Assembly: GCA_910576325.1 (NCBI GenBank)
Contig: CAJTIM010000015.1
Coordinates: 50,913-114,912 of the forward strand
Reading direction: 5' to 3'
DNA: 64,000 nucleotides
DNA from: Clostridia bacterium
GTDB lineage: Bacteria; Bacillota; Clostridia; Lachnospirales; Lachnospiraceae
The notes under the pieces were generated by a model. The model ran no database searches. It was not told where the DNA came from and saw nothing but the letters and a program-made list of their open reading frames with translations. Shown one piece after another: positions 52,435 to 60,756 of the stretch. The translations under genes were made by a program, and so were the position numbers. Numbering within the stretch: position 1 is the first letter of the stretch; each line of letters opens with the position of its first letter.

Positions 52435-52476
52435 GTATTTTATACTTATAATACATTTTGTCTCGTCAATCGTCAA
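52435..52476 (-). promoter_or_regulatory. Promoter of M56-BlaI module 2 with candidate operator
   Basis: Minus-strand TTGACG (52476-52471), 17-bp spacer, TATTAT (52453-52448). A 20-bp dyad GTATTATAAG/TATAAAATAC (52454-52435) covers the -10. The 12-mer TATAAGTATAAA in it also occurs in the module 3 promoter. 52477-52696 holds small hairpins (CGGACTTCGTCCG near 52528) and no gene. Confidence 0.65.
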
Positions 52477-52696
52477 GCCCATTTGAGAAGATATACCCTA
52501 CGGGTACACCGTAATGCATGCCCCTATCGGGCAGGCGGACTTCGTCCGGTAAGGTATGGATTTTTCCCTCTACTTGTGCTATGCTTACCCACAGTAAACC
52601 AAAAGCCACCGTCACCATGAACGGTTCCCCTATCCGGCTCCGTTTAGCGGGTGACGCTCAAGAATATTAAGATACGATGAATAGGAATCCTGGACT

Positions 52697-53218
52697 ATGC
52701 GATACTTAAAACCCATTTTAAAACCCTTTTCTTTCCTGCCGGCTTTGTTTATGCTGTACGTGATCTTCCAGTTCTCCGCACAGCCCGGTGAGGTCTCCGG
52801 GAACTTAAGCTGGAGGGCTACCCATAAGCTTCTGGAGATTATCTGTGAATCCTTTGAAACCGGATGGAGTTCGGCGGAGCTTAATCTCTATACGGAAATG
52901 CTGCATCCCTATGTACGCAAGCTCGCCCATGTGACGGAATATTTTCTGCTGGCGGTCTGTGTGTCTTTTCCCCTGTATGTCTACGGACTGCGGGGAATTG
53001 CTTTGACCATATTGGCCGGCGGTTTCTGTGTGGCCTGCGCCTGTCTGGATGAATACCACCAGTCCTTTGTGGCCGGGCGGGGACCCTCCAAGCGGGATGT
53101 TATGATCGACAGTATCGGGATCTTAATCGGTATCATTCTTGTCCGAATTGTCTGCTTTATCGGACGAATTACGGTGTTCCGGGAGCGAAAATCCAAAAGG
53201 AAACGGGTACGGAGGTGA
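52697..53218 (+). CDS. VanZ family membrane protein
   Basis: 173-residue membrane protein of the VanZ family (PF04892). Helices at ~12-25 and three more after residue 75; the family motif is spread over RKLAHVTEYFLLAVCV, the acidic-aromatic CLDEYHQSFVAGRGPSKRDVMIDSIG and the last helix. VanZ-type proteins are linked to low-level glycopeptide resistance in enterococci, but most members have no known function. It lies 4 bp upstream of the PucR regulator gene and is likely co-transcribed with it. Confidence 0.88.
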   Translation: MRYLKPILKPFSFLPALFMLYVIFQFSAQPGEVSGNLSWRATHKLLEIICESFETGWSSAELNLYTEMLHPYVRKLAHVTEYFLLAVCVSFPLYVYGLRGIALTILAGGFCVACACLDEYHQSFVAGRGPSKRDVMIDSIGILIGIILVRIVCFIGRITVFRERKSKRKRVRR

Positions 53219-53222
53219 AGCT

Positions 53223-54824
53223 ATGAGCGTAACGGTTGCAGATTTGTTAAAGCTGCCTTCTCTGCGGCAGGCAAAGGTCATTGCCGGACACAATGGCCTG
53301 TCCAGGATTGTCTCTTCTATCTCGGTCCTGGAATCCACGGATCCCGGCGTTCTGGTAGACGAAGTGTTTCCCCAGGGAGAATATTTTGGCAGTGAGATCG
53401 TCATTACGGGATTTTTAAATATGACGGAGGATGTGGAACGCCAGTATGTAAATTTGAAACGTCTGGCAGAAGGCGGCGAGGTAGGCTTAATCCTCTACTA
53501 TGTAGGCGTTTACCTGAAAAAAGTGGATCAGCGGCTCATTGACTTTGCCGACGAAATGGATTTTGTTCTGATTGTTATGCCGGAGGGGGATGTAACTCTG
53601 CGCTATGGAGAGGCTATTTCCGATGTAATGGCTCTCATCTATCGGGATCGGACTCATAATACGTCTCTGGTATCGGAGATTTTGGAGCGTGTCTCCAGGC
53701 TTCCCTCCCATCAGCGCTCCGTAAGCACCATTTTGAAAATGCTCAGTGATCGGATTTCCGCTTCTCTGATCCTCTGTGACTGTTCTTTAAAGATTCAATA
53801 TCTCATTGCGTGGCCCCGTAATCAGGAAGCTGCTATTAAGAAAGGGATCGAATCACTGAATGGGCTTCCGGCAGATCAGCAGTCTATGGCCTGTGATATT
53901 TTTCCTGACAGCCGCCTCTACCGCTTCTCCATTTCCTCAGACCCAGGTTCCGCACAGGAGCTCCTTGTTCTTCGAGAGGGCATACAGCCGGACAGCGAGA
54001 TTCTAACTCAGCTAACAGATGTGGTGCGTTTGGGTGTCAATATCTGGGGCCGGAAATCCGAAGAGGCTGCCACACACGAATTGATTCGTGCCATTCTTCA
54101 GGACGATCCCATCAAAATGCGTCAGCTGGCAAATATCTTCCATATTAATGTGGCTGATATTTATGAAATGTGGATTCTGCGCTGCGAAGAAAATCAATTG
54201 GAACGCTTCCGCCGAGAGGGTCTTCCTCTGATTCAAGAGCATCTTGCCCATTATTGCCATACGGTAGTTGCCGATTTGTATGAGGGCCACGCCGCAGCAT
54301 TTATGGACTGGATCGAGCGCTCTCCCGAACGGGTGTCTGTCTCCCAGGATCTCTTGAAACGTTTGAAAGCTTTGGATTTTTCCTTATCCCTGACCCGGTG
54401 CTATCCCTTAAACAGTACCTCAGATGTGCGCCGTACCTTTCTGCTCCATCAGGAAGTTATCGAAACTGCTCTGCAGATCTGGCCAAGCCTTGGCTGTTAT
54501 ACCCTGCAGGAATTGGAATTTGCGTCTGAATGTCAGAAGATTCTGGCCGAAAGCGAAGCTGCCCTGACCAACGCCCTGTCACCTCTTACAGCCCTAAAAC
54601 ATGTGCATGAGGACAATATGCTTCTCCAAACCCTGGAGGTCTATCTATTGGACAGCAAAAGCAGTGTCTCCTCCTGTGCCGAGCTTCTATTCCTCCACAA
54701 AAATACGGTAAAATACCGCCTGAACCGTATCCGGGAACTTCTTGGCTATCCTCTTGACAAGGCACCGGAGCTGTTCACTCTTTATCGAGCCGCAGCTTTA
54801 AATCGTCTGGCTGCTTCCAAATAA
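53223..54824 (+). CDS. PucR family transcriptional regulator
   Basis: 533-residue regulator: N-terminal PucR domain (PF07905; MSVTVADLLKLPSLRQAKVIAG, SISVLESTDPG), a central GGDEF-like/GAF-type region without recognisable catalytic residues, and a C-terminal PucR helix-turn-helix (LLFLHKNTVKYRLNRIRELLG). Such proteins usually activate purine, amino-acid or hydantoin catabolism genes in response to a metabolite. The start at 53223 has GGAGG seven bases upstream. The following DUF917 and hydantoinase genes are the likely targets. Confidence 0.9.
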   Translation: MSVTVADLLKLPSLRQAKVIAGHNGLSRIVSSISVLESTDPGVLVDEVFPQGEYFGSEIVITGFLNMTEDVERQYVNLKRLAEGGEVGLILYYVGVYLKKVDQRLIDFADEMDFVLIVMPEGDVTLRYGEAISDVMALIYRDRTHNTSLVSEILERVSRLPSHQRSVSTILKMLSDRISASLILCDCSLKIQYLIAWPRNQEAAIKKGIESLNGLPADQQSMACDIFPDSRLYRFSISSDPGSAQELLVLREGIQPDSEILTQLTDVVRLGVNIWGRKSEEAATHELIRAILQDDPIKMRQLANIFHINVADIYEMWILRCEENQLERFRREGLPLIQEHLAHYCHTVVADLYEGHAAAFMDWIERSPERVSVSQDLLKRLKALDFSLSLTRCYPLNSTSDVRRTFLLHQEVIETALQIWPSLGCYTLQELEFASECQKILAESEAALTNALSPLTALKHVHEDNMLLQTLEVYLLDSKSSVSSCAELLFLHKNTVKYRLNRIRELLGYPLDKAPELFTLYRAAALNRLAASK

Positions 54825-54834
54825 TTCGATTTTC

Positions 54835-54878
54835 CCGGCTGTCTTTGTCCTTTTGGACAAAGATAAGCCGGTTTTTTT
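54835..54878 (+). terminator. Terminator of the vanZ-pucR unit
   Basis: CCGGCT-gt-CTTTGTCC, TTTT loop, GGACAAAG-at-AAGCCGG, then seven T: a classic rho-independent terminator 11 bp after the pucR stop. Confidence 0.92.
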
Positions 54879-55022
54879 GTCCCTTTTTCACTTTATAGTG
54901 GTAACGTATCAGAAGTATAATTTTTAAAGTGTGTTATAAAACTACAGTCAGCAGAATATGTGCCGTGCATAGAAGAATGCACCATGTATATTTTGTGGAA
55001 TTACTAATAGGGAGGTTCTATT

Positions 55023-56108
55023 TTGCGAAAACTTGGAATTGCTGAAATTGAAGACATTGCTTTGGGCGCTGCGCTCCTTGGAGCCGGCGGAGGGGGCGAC
55101 CCCTATGTGGGCAAGCTGGTTGCCATCGGCGCCGTAAAGGAGTGCGGCCCTGTTACATTGCTCGATCCGGAGGAAGTGCCGGATGACGCCCTGGTGGTTC
55201 CCATTGCCATGATGGGCGCCCCTACGGTTCTGTCGGAGAAGGCTATCGGAGGGAGCGAATACCAGACTCTTTATGACACGGTTTCCACCTTTTACGGGAA
55301 GCCTGTCTATGCCTTTATGCCCATTGAGGCCGGCGGCGTTAATTCCATGCTTCCCATTGCGGCGGCGGCGCGGCTTGGGCTGCCTCTGGTAGACTGCGAC
55401 GGCATGGGACGAGCGTTTCCTGAGCTTCAGATGGTCACCTTTACCATCGGGGGAGGCTCTGCTACGCCTATGGCTCTGGTGGACGAAAAGGGAAATTCCT
55501 GTATTTTCCGTACCATTACCAATAAATGGACGGAGGAACTGGCCCGGGCGGTGACGATGGCCTGCGGCGGTTCGGTGTCCGTGTCTCTCTTTTCTATGGA
55601 AGGTGCCTTTATGAAAAAATATGCCGTGAAGGGGATTGTTACCCGCAGCCAAGTTTTAGGTTCTGCCATTCGCCGGGTGAAAGAAGCCTCTGACTGCACG
55701 CCGGAGGAAGCATTTTTACGTATCGCCCAGGGGTTCCGGCTTTTTAAAGGCAAGATTTGTGATGTGCTTCGGGAGGTTCGGGCCGGTTTTAATTTTGGCA
55801 AGGTTCTTCTGGATGGAATCGGTGATTACAAAGGCCAGTCCGCCTATGTAGAATTTCAAAATGAAAATCTGACAGCCGCAGTGGAGGGACAAATCCTCGC
55901 CACTACGCCGGATCTTATTTGTCTGGTGGATACGGAAACTTTTCTGCCGGTTCCCACCGACGCTTTGAAATATGGAAAACGCGTGATGGTAGTGGGGCTT
56001 CCCTGCTATCCGCTCTGGCGCACGCCGGAGGGACTTGAACTTGTAGGCCCCCGTTATTTCGGCATTGACACGGACTATATCCCGCTTGAGGAGCGCTGCA
56101 AAGTCTAG
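55023..56108 (+). CDS. DUF917 family protein (hydantoinase-associated)
   Basis: 361-residue protein of the DUF917 family (PF06032), regularly encoded beside hydantoinase/oxoprolinase subunits. The N-terminal LGIAEIEDIALGAALLGAGG with a glycine-rich GAGGGGDPYVG loop, VVPIAMMGAPTVLSEK, and ADRLGLPLVDCDGMGRAFPELQ-type core (here ARLGLPLVDCDGMGRAFPEL) are typical. The start is a TTG with GGGAGG eight bases before it. The reaction is undefined; it is thought to work together with the downstream hydantoinase-like protein. Transcribed after pucR from its own promoter. Confidence 0.9.
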   Translation: MRKLGIAEIEDIALGAALLGAGGGGDPYVGKLVAIGAVKECGPVTLLDPEEVPDDALVVPIAMMGAPTVLSEKAIGGSEYQTLYDTVSTFYGKPVYAFMPIEAGGVNSMLPIAAAARLGLPLVDCDGMGRAFPELQMVTFTIGGGSATPMALVDEKGNSCIFRTITNKWTEELARAVTMACGGSVSVSLFSMEGAFMKKYAVKGIVTRSQVLGSAIRRVKEASDCTPEEAFLRIAQGFRLFKGKICDVLREVRAGFNFGKVLLDGIGDYKGQSAYVEFQNENLTAAVEGQILATTPDLICLVDTETFLPVPTDALKYGKRVMVVGLPCYPLWRTPEGLELVGPRYFGIDTDYIPLEERCKV

Positions 56109-56151
56109 TTAAGAAATGTCAAATGTTTAGAAAAATAATTTCTGCTGGACG

Positions 56152-56268
56152 GTAAAGTCGCAAAGGCGCACGAGAGAAACTTTTATGAGTGCCCTTTCGA
56201 ATGAAAGTTTCTCTTATTACAGGTGCGCCGAAGTGACTTTACCCTTTAGTGCCATCGCGCAGCGATTT
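56152..56268 (+). repeat. Dispersed intergenic repeat, full copy B
   Basis: 117 bp, the inverse complement of copy C (63515-63631) with about nine differences. It folds into a long stem: GGTAAAGTC/GACTTTACC at the base, GGCGCAC/GTGCGCC, then GAGAAACTTT/AAAGTTTCTC, and a second small hairpin ATCGCGCAGCGAT at the end. It fills the gap between the DUF917 and hydantoinase genes, ending 11 bp before the ribosome site of the latter. Confidence 0.92.
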
Positions 56269-56287
56269 CAATTAGGAGGAATGTGTA

Positions 56288-57841
56288 ATGTATAAACTTG
56301 GTATTGACGTAGGCGGCACCAACACGGATGCTGTTTTAATTGATGAAAATCTTCGTGTGGCTGCCAGTGTAAAGCAGCATACGACAAAGGATGTATACGG
56401 CGGGATTCTGGCGGCGGTTCGGGCCGTGCTCCGGGAATCCGGCGTTGAACGTTCTCAGATCCGGCAGGCAATGCTGGGAACCACCCAGTGCACTAATGCC
56501 ATTGTGGAGCGCAAAGGACTTGCCCCCATTGGTATCCTGCGTATCGGCGCGCCGGCCTCTCTTGGTATTCCCCCTATGGTGGATTGGGCGGAGGATTTGA
56601 AAACAATTGCTGTGGATATTGCAATGGTTGGGGGCGGTTTTGAATACGACGGGAAAGAGCTGGCTCCCTTTGACAAAGAAGCCGCCAAGAATTTTTTCCT
56701 TGGGCTTAAGGAAAAGGGCGTAAAGTCGGTGGCCATTTCCTGTGTATTTTCTACGGTGCGCAATGACCATGAGCTGGAGGCCGCTAAGCTTTGCAGGGAG
56801 GTTATGGGAGAGGATGTGCATGTGTCCATTTCCAGCGAAATCGGTTCTATGGGGCTTATTGAGCGTGAAAATGCTACGATTTTAAACGCCGCTCTTTATC
56901 ATGTGGCGGAATCCTTTACGGAAGGCTTTGCCAGAAGCCTTGCGGATGAGGGTGTTGCGAATGTGGATATTTACCTCTCTCAAAATGACGGAACGCTGAT
57001 GACAATGGAATATGCAAGACGTTATCCGATTCTGACAATTGCCTGCGGGCCGACAAACTCGATTCGCGGCGCCTGCTACCTGAGCCGGCTTAAGAATGCG
57101 ATTGTGGTGGATGTAGGTGGAACGACTACGGATCTCGGGGTGATTCAGAACGGATTTCCCAGGGAATCGGGCGTTGCGGTTACCATTGGCGGCGTGCGCA
57201 CGAATTTCCGTATGCCGGATGTGGTTTCAATCGGTCTGGGCGGCGGCTCGATTGTGCGGGAGCATAAGGACGGACGTGTTACTGTGGGGCCGGATTCGGT
57301 CGGGTATCAGATTACGGAGAAGGCGCTTGTGTTCGGCGGTGATGTTTGCACGGCTACGGATATTGCGGTTCGGTTGGGGCTTGCGGAGCTTGGAGATAAG
57401 ACAAAGGTTGCTCATTTGAGCGAGGATTTTTCCAGGAAGGCTTTGGACGCTGTTACGGAGCTGATTGAGGATAGTATTGATGCTATGAAGGTTTCCAGTG
57501 AGGATGTGGATCTGATTCTTGTTGGGGGCGGGTCTGTGATTCTGCCGGAGAAGATCTCAGATGCCAAAACGGTTGTGAAGCCGGAGGCCGGAGGTGTGGC
57601 GAATGCGATTGGATCGGCTATTTCGAAGGTTTCGGGGAATTATGACAAGCTGGTAGATTATCTGGTTCTGCCTCGGGAGAAGGCTCTTGAGGATGCTAAG
57701 GCGGAAGCGGTTGAATTGGCTGTGGAGGCCGGGGCTGTCCGGGAGACGGTTGAGATTATTGATGTGGAGGATGTGCCGCTGCAGTATTATCCCGGGAATA
57801 CGAATCGGGTGAAGGTGAAGGCGGCGGGGGATTTGAAATAA
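56288..57841 (+). CDS. Hydantoinase/oxoprolinase family protein (HyuA-like subunit)
   Basis: 517-residue protein with the hydantoinase A/oxoprolinase fold (actin-like ATPase). The N-terminal DVGGTNTDAVLID phosphate loop, GTTQCTNAIVER, the second ATP loop VVDVGGTTTDLGV and GLGGGSIVRE are present. It is shorter than bifunctional 5-oxoprolinases (~680 for HyuA) and no HyuB-type partner follows; instead it pairs with DUF917 upstream. It probably hydrolyses a cyclic amide with ATP; the substrate is not known. AGGAGGAA precedes the ATG immediately after repeat copy B. Confidence 0.9.
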   Translation: MYKLGIDVGGTNTDAVLIDENLRVAASVKQHTTKDVYGGILAAVRAVLRESGVERSQIRQAMLGTTQCTNAIVERKGLAPIGILRIGAPASLGIPPMVDWAEDLKTIAVDIAMVGGGFEYDGKELAPFDKEAAKNFFLGLKEKGVKSVAISCVFSTVRNDHELEAAKLCREVMGEDVHVSISSEIGSMGLIERENATILNAALYHVAESFTEGFARSLADEGVANVDIYLSQNDGTLMTMEYARRYPILTIACGPTNSIRGACYLSRLKNAIVVDVGGTTTDLGVIQNGFPRESGVAVTIGGVRTNFRMPDVVSIGLGGGSIVREHKDGRVTVGPDSVGYQITEKALVFGGDVCTATDIAVRLGLAELGDKTKVAHLSEDFSRKALDAVTELIEDSIDAMKVSSEDVDLILVGGGSVILPEKISDAKTVVKPEAGGVANAIGSAISKVSGNYDKLVDYLVLPREKALEDAKAEAVELAVEAGAVRETVEIIDVEDVPLQYYPGNTNRVKVKAAGDLK

Positions 57842-57886
57842 AGTTTTTGATTGGACGGACGGCAGCCCGGAGGCGCAGGAATTTTC

Positions 57887-57955
57887 ATATCCGGTGTTCG
57901 GACGTTTCGCGTTACAGAAGTCTGCTTCTGCCGCGAAAAGCCGGACACCGGATAT
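57887..57955. terminator. Long convergent hairpin after the hydantoinase gene
   Basis: Nested inverted repeat: ATATCCGGTGTTCGG with CCGGACACCGGATAT, then TTTCGCG/CGCGAAA, then CAGAAG/CTTCTG. It lies between converging genes (hydantoinase + and M56 module 3 -) and likely ends both transcripts. Confidence 0.75.
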
Positions 57956-57965
57956 TGGGTCAAAA

Positions 57966-60086
57966 CTATCGTTCCATGTAGATTTCGCCGGCTATCCGCC
58001 ATCCGAATCTGTCTGCAATTCCCCAGCCTGATTCTTCGTTTTCCGTCCGCACTCTTTTCAGGGGAACGTGCAGGTAGTCCAGAGCGTCTTCTCCGGCGCG
58101 GCGGATGGTTACATAGGCTTCGGTCTCTCCGCCTGCCAGCTCTTCGGGCGGGTAGATGATGGAGAGGATTGTTATCTCCTGCGGCTCTCCGAAGTCGGAT
58201 AGCTGCGTGCCGGGAGCGGTATAGCGTTCGTTGACCTCGCTTGTATTACCTGCGATATATCGGGGGACCGCGTACTCAATCAGCTCCGTGATGCCTGCGT
58301 CTGCGTAGTTTACTGTTAAGAATTGCCATTTTCCTTCTCCCAGGTAGTATAAATTAGCTTCCAACTGATGGCCTGTGTAGCTGCCGGCTTGATTGATGTT
58401 GGAATAGCCGACTAAATCTGCCCGGAGATATATTTTTTCCTCCGTGAAACGGAAGTTTATCTGAGATCCGGCGTAGTAGGCGTATTCATTGTCCAATTGT
58501 TCCTGCTCTACCTGTTCCGCAGCGCCGGCGGGCGCTCCGTTGAATATCAGCTTTACGCCTTCTTCTGTGTATTGTGTCGTAAAGTGTGATGTTAATTCCT
58601 GTATATAATCTTCTTCCGGCAGGTGATAGATATTCCATGTGCCGGCTGCATCCTTGTCTGCCATAAAGAGGGAGCGTATGGACATTCCGGTCCCGTGGAG
58701 CACATAGGTGATAACGGCAAGCTCTTCTCTGCCGTCGCCGTCAAAATCCTGCTCCATGATCTGCGGCTCTACCTCATAGTTGGAGATAAGCGGGACTTCG
58801 GCATATACCAGGCCGTCCGGCGTTTGGACTGCCATTTCCTCCCCCTCACGGATGCCGTAGAGGGTAAAATGCTCTGTCTCCCCCATTATATTCATTTCGT
58901 TTTTATCTAAGCCGGATTCCACATCTTTCCGGACGGAGTTTACTATGCGTTTTTCTGACCAGTGCTTTTCTTCCTCCCCGGACTCCGCGTGGTTTCTATT
59001 CCCGTCTGCCGTATCTGTGTCAGATAATGTTTCGGTCAGAAGTACATCCTTTGTCATATCCACGACTGCTTTTTCCGGTTCTGTTTCTCCCGCAGCCAGA
59101 AAGGACATGCCGCACCCGCTGATCATCAGAAGAAGGAAAAGGCTTACTGCTGCGCGGGGACGCTTTGTATTGAGTATGTGCCAAATTCTCTTTTTTGTAT
59201 TGCTCTCTCCGAAATAAATGGCAGGAGAAAAACCGCTGCTTTTACAGGCATAATTCAGGAGCGTTTGGGCATAGTGCTTTTTTTCTTCTATGCCTTTGCC
59301 GCGAAGAACACATTCGTCGCAGTACATTTCCATATCGCGGTTCATTAAGCGGTAGGCAAGCCAGACAAAGGGGTTGAACCAGTGCAGAAGCAATACCAGG
59401 GCGGTAAAGCATTTGATCCAGGGGTCCCGGTTGCGGATGTGTCTGCGCTCATGCTTTAAAATGTCTTCCAGCTGATCCACTTCCTTATCCAGTCCCTGAG
59501 GAATATAGATTTTGGAGGGCAGTCCCGGCATGACAAATGGGGTGGATATTTGTGCCGTGCTCCACACGTCCCTTCGAATACGGACGGCGGATTTCACTTT
59601 TTTCTTCAGGCGCAGCCACTCTGTTAACATAATGATTGCCAATGTGATTGCTCCCAGTCCCCATAAAGCGAAAAATATCTCTGCAATACTGAGGTTAAAG
59701 AGACCGGACGGCGTCTGGCTTCCCTCTCCCCGGTAAAGCCGTTCTTCCGGGGTTGCTCCCAAAGCCCCCGTTTCACTGTTCTTCGGCATTTCTGCAGATA
59801 TATTTTGTACTTCTGCTCCTGCAAGGATTCCTGTTTCCGTTTCCTGTGCTGCGCCGGAATGCTTTCCGGAAACTCCAAATTCCGTTTTCGGAAGCAGGCT
59901 GCGTGCTGTCTGCAGAGAGCCTGATGGAATGGGAGGAAGCACCAGTACCAGCATGGTTATGATCCATAAAATGTGAACATATAATTTGGACAGGTCGCCT
60001 GTGAGCTTTCGAAACAGGAGAACCGCAAGAATCAAAATAACCGCTGTCAGGCTATTTTGCAGTAATTGATTGAAAAACAGAATCAT
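57966..60086 (-). CDS. BlaR1/MecR1-like M56 family metallopeptidase (module 3)
   Basis: 706-residue membrane protease-sensor, the longest of the three. N-terminal helices (LTAVILILAVLLF, LYVHILWIITMLVLVLP), an insert with Thr/Glu-rich linker (~60-125), another helix (IFFALWGLGAITLAIIML), the cytoplasmic M56 domain with HERRH at 212-216 and the downstream MYCDECVL, a helix near 325 (AAVSLFLLLMISGCGMSF) and a 370-residue exterior C-terminus that includes DFDGDGREELAVIT (an FG-GAP/VCBS-like calcium-loop motif) and no penicillin-binding domain. Follows its BlaI gene by 21 bp. Confidence 0.87.
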   Translation of the reverse strand: MILFFNQLLQNSLTAVILILAVLLFRKLTGDLSKLYVHILWIITMLVLVLPPIPSGSLQTARSLLPKTEFGVSGKHSGAAQETETGILAGAEVQNISAEMPKNSETGALGATPEERLYRGEGSQTPSGLFNLSIAEIFFALWGLGAITLAIIMLTEWLRLKKKVKSAVRIRRDVWSTAQISTPFVMPGLPSKIYIPQGLDKEVDQLEDILKHERRHIRNRDPWIKCFTALVLLLHWFNPFVWLAYRLMNRDMEMYCDECVLRGKGIEEKKHYAQTLLNYACKSSGFSPAIYFGESNTKKRIWHILNTKRPRAAVSLFLLLMISGCGMSFLAAGETEPEKAVVDMTKDVLLTETLSDTDTADGNRNHAESGEEEKHWSEKRIVNSVRKDVESGLDKNEMNIMGETEHFTLYGIREGEEMAVQTPDGLVYAEVPLISNYEVEPQIMEQDFDGDGREELAVITYVLHGTGMSIRSLFMADKDAAGTWNIYHLPEEDYIQELTSHFTTQYTEEGVKLIFNGAPAGAAEQVEQEQLDNEYAYYAGSQINFRFTEEKIYLRADLVGYSNINQAGSYTGHQLEANLYYLGEGKWQFLTVNYADAGITELIEYAVPRYIAGNTSEVNERYTAPGTQLSDFGEPQEITILSIIYPPEELAGGETEAYVTIRRAGEDALDYLHVPLKRVRTENEESGWGIADRFGWRIAGEIYMER

Positions 60087-60107
60087 AGTTTCCTCCTTTC
60101 GGCGTTT

Positions 60108-60488
60108 CTACCGCTCCGTTTGGCTGTCATGGCCCTCTGACGCCTGGTTAATCAGTTCCTGAAGCTCTTCCGCCTCTTTTTTTGTCAGCTTTTCCTCCTG
60201 TAGAAAGGCTGCAATAAAAGCAGGCAGGCTTCCGCGGAATTTTTTCTTCAAAAAATCCCTGCTTTCCTGTCTCTGGATCTCTCCCCGGGATACAAGAGCC
60301 TGCACCACCGCATTTTCATTCTGCAGTATCTGCTTTTGTCCCAGATTCCGCAAAACGGTGTAGGTGGTGGACTTTTTCCACCCAAGCCTCTCCCCGCACA
60401 GGCCCACCAGTTCCATTGAGTTAATAGGCTGCACATCCCAAAGAATATCCATGAGACGGTATTCGCTCTCGTTGATATGATAATCCAT
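60108..60488 (-). CDS. BlaI/MecI family transcriptional repressor (module 3)
   Basis: 126-residue winged-helix repressor: INESEYRLMDILWDVQPINS and GWKKSTTYTVLRNLGQKQIL for DNA binding, and a dimer-helix C-terminus (LTKKEAEELQELINQASE). AAAGGAGG precedes the ATG. Upstream lies a consensus -35 with two related 20-bp dyads over and after the -10, the layout expected for an autoregulated BlaI. Confidence 0.92.
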   Translation of the reverse strand: MDYHINESEYRLMDILWDVQPINSMELVGLCGERLGWKKSTTYTVLRNLGQKQILQNENAVVQALVSRGEIQRQESRDFLKKKFRGSLPAFIAAFLQEEKLTKKEAEELQELINQASEGHDSQTER

Positions 60489-60539
60489 AAGTATAACCTC
60501 CTTTGCGGTAAATGTTTATCAGGTATTCTTTATCCGCTT

Positions 60540-60601
60540 AGGTTTATTATTATAAACCTTTCATTTATATTAAGTTTATACTTATAGACCTCATATGTCA
60601 A
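60540..60601 (-). promoter_or_regulatory. Promoter with two candidate BlaI operators (module 3)
   Basis: Minus-strand TTGACA (60601-60596), 17-bp spacer, TAAACT (60578-60573). Dyad 1 at 60572-60591 (AGGTCTA-N6-TAAACTT on the minus strand) spans the spacer and -10. Dyad 2 at 60540-60559 (AGGTTTA-N6-TAAACCT) is a perfect 7-bp inverted repeat just downstream, with its centre 32 bp from dyad 1. Confidence 0.8.
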
Positions 60602-60756
60602 GGGATTCTTCAAACTTTTTACTCTCCCTTTTACTCCCCATACTCATTCACAGCCTATACAGATTTGCCTATGCTCTGTATGATAGGGCATTCAAACCTT
60701 GGAAAAGCTTTGTTTCCGGGACATCTAATCATCTATTTTTCAAGCAATATAAATTT

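Noticed and set aside
54948..55652. 234-codon minus-strand open frame in the DUF917 gene
   Set aside because: Antisense shadow with low-complexity His/Arg/Gly composition; DUF917 on the other strand is clear.
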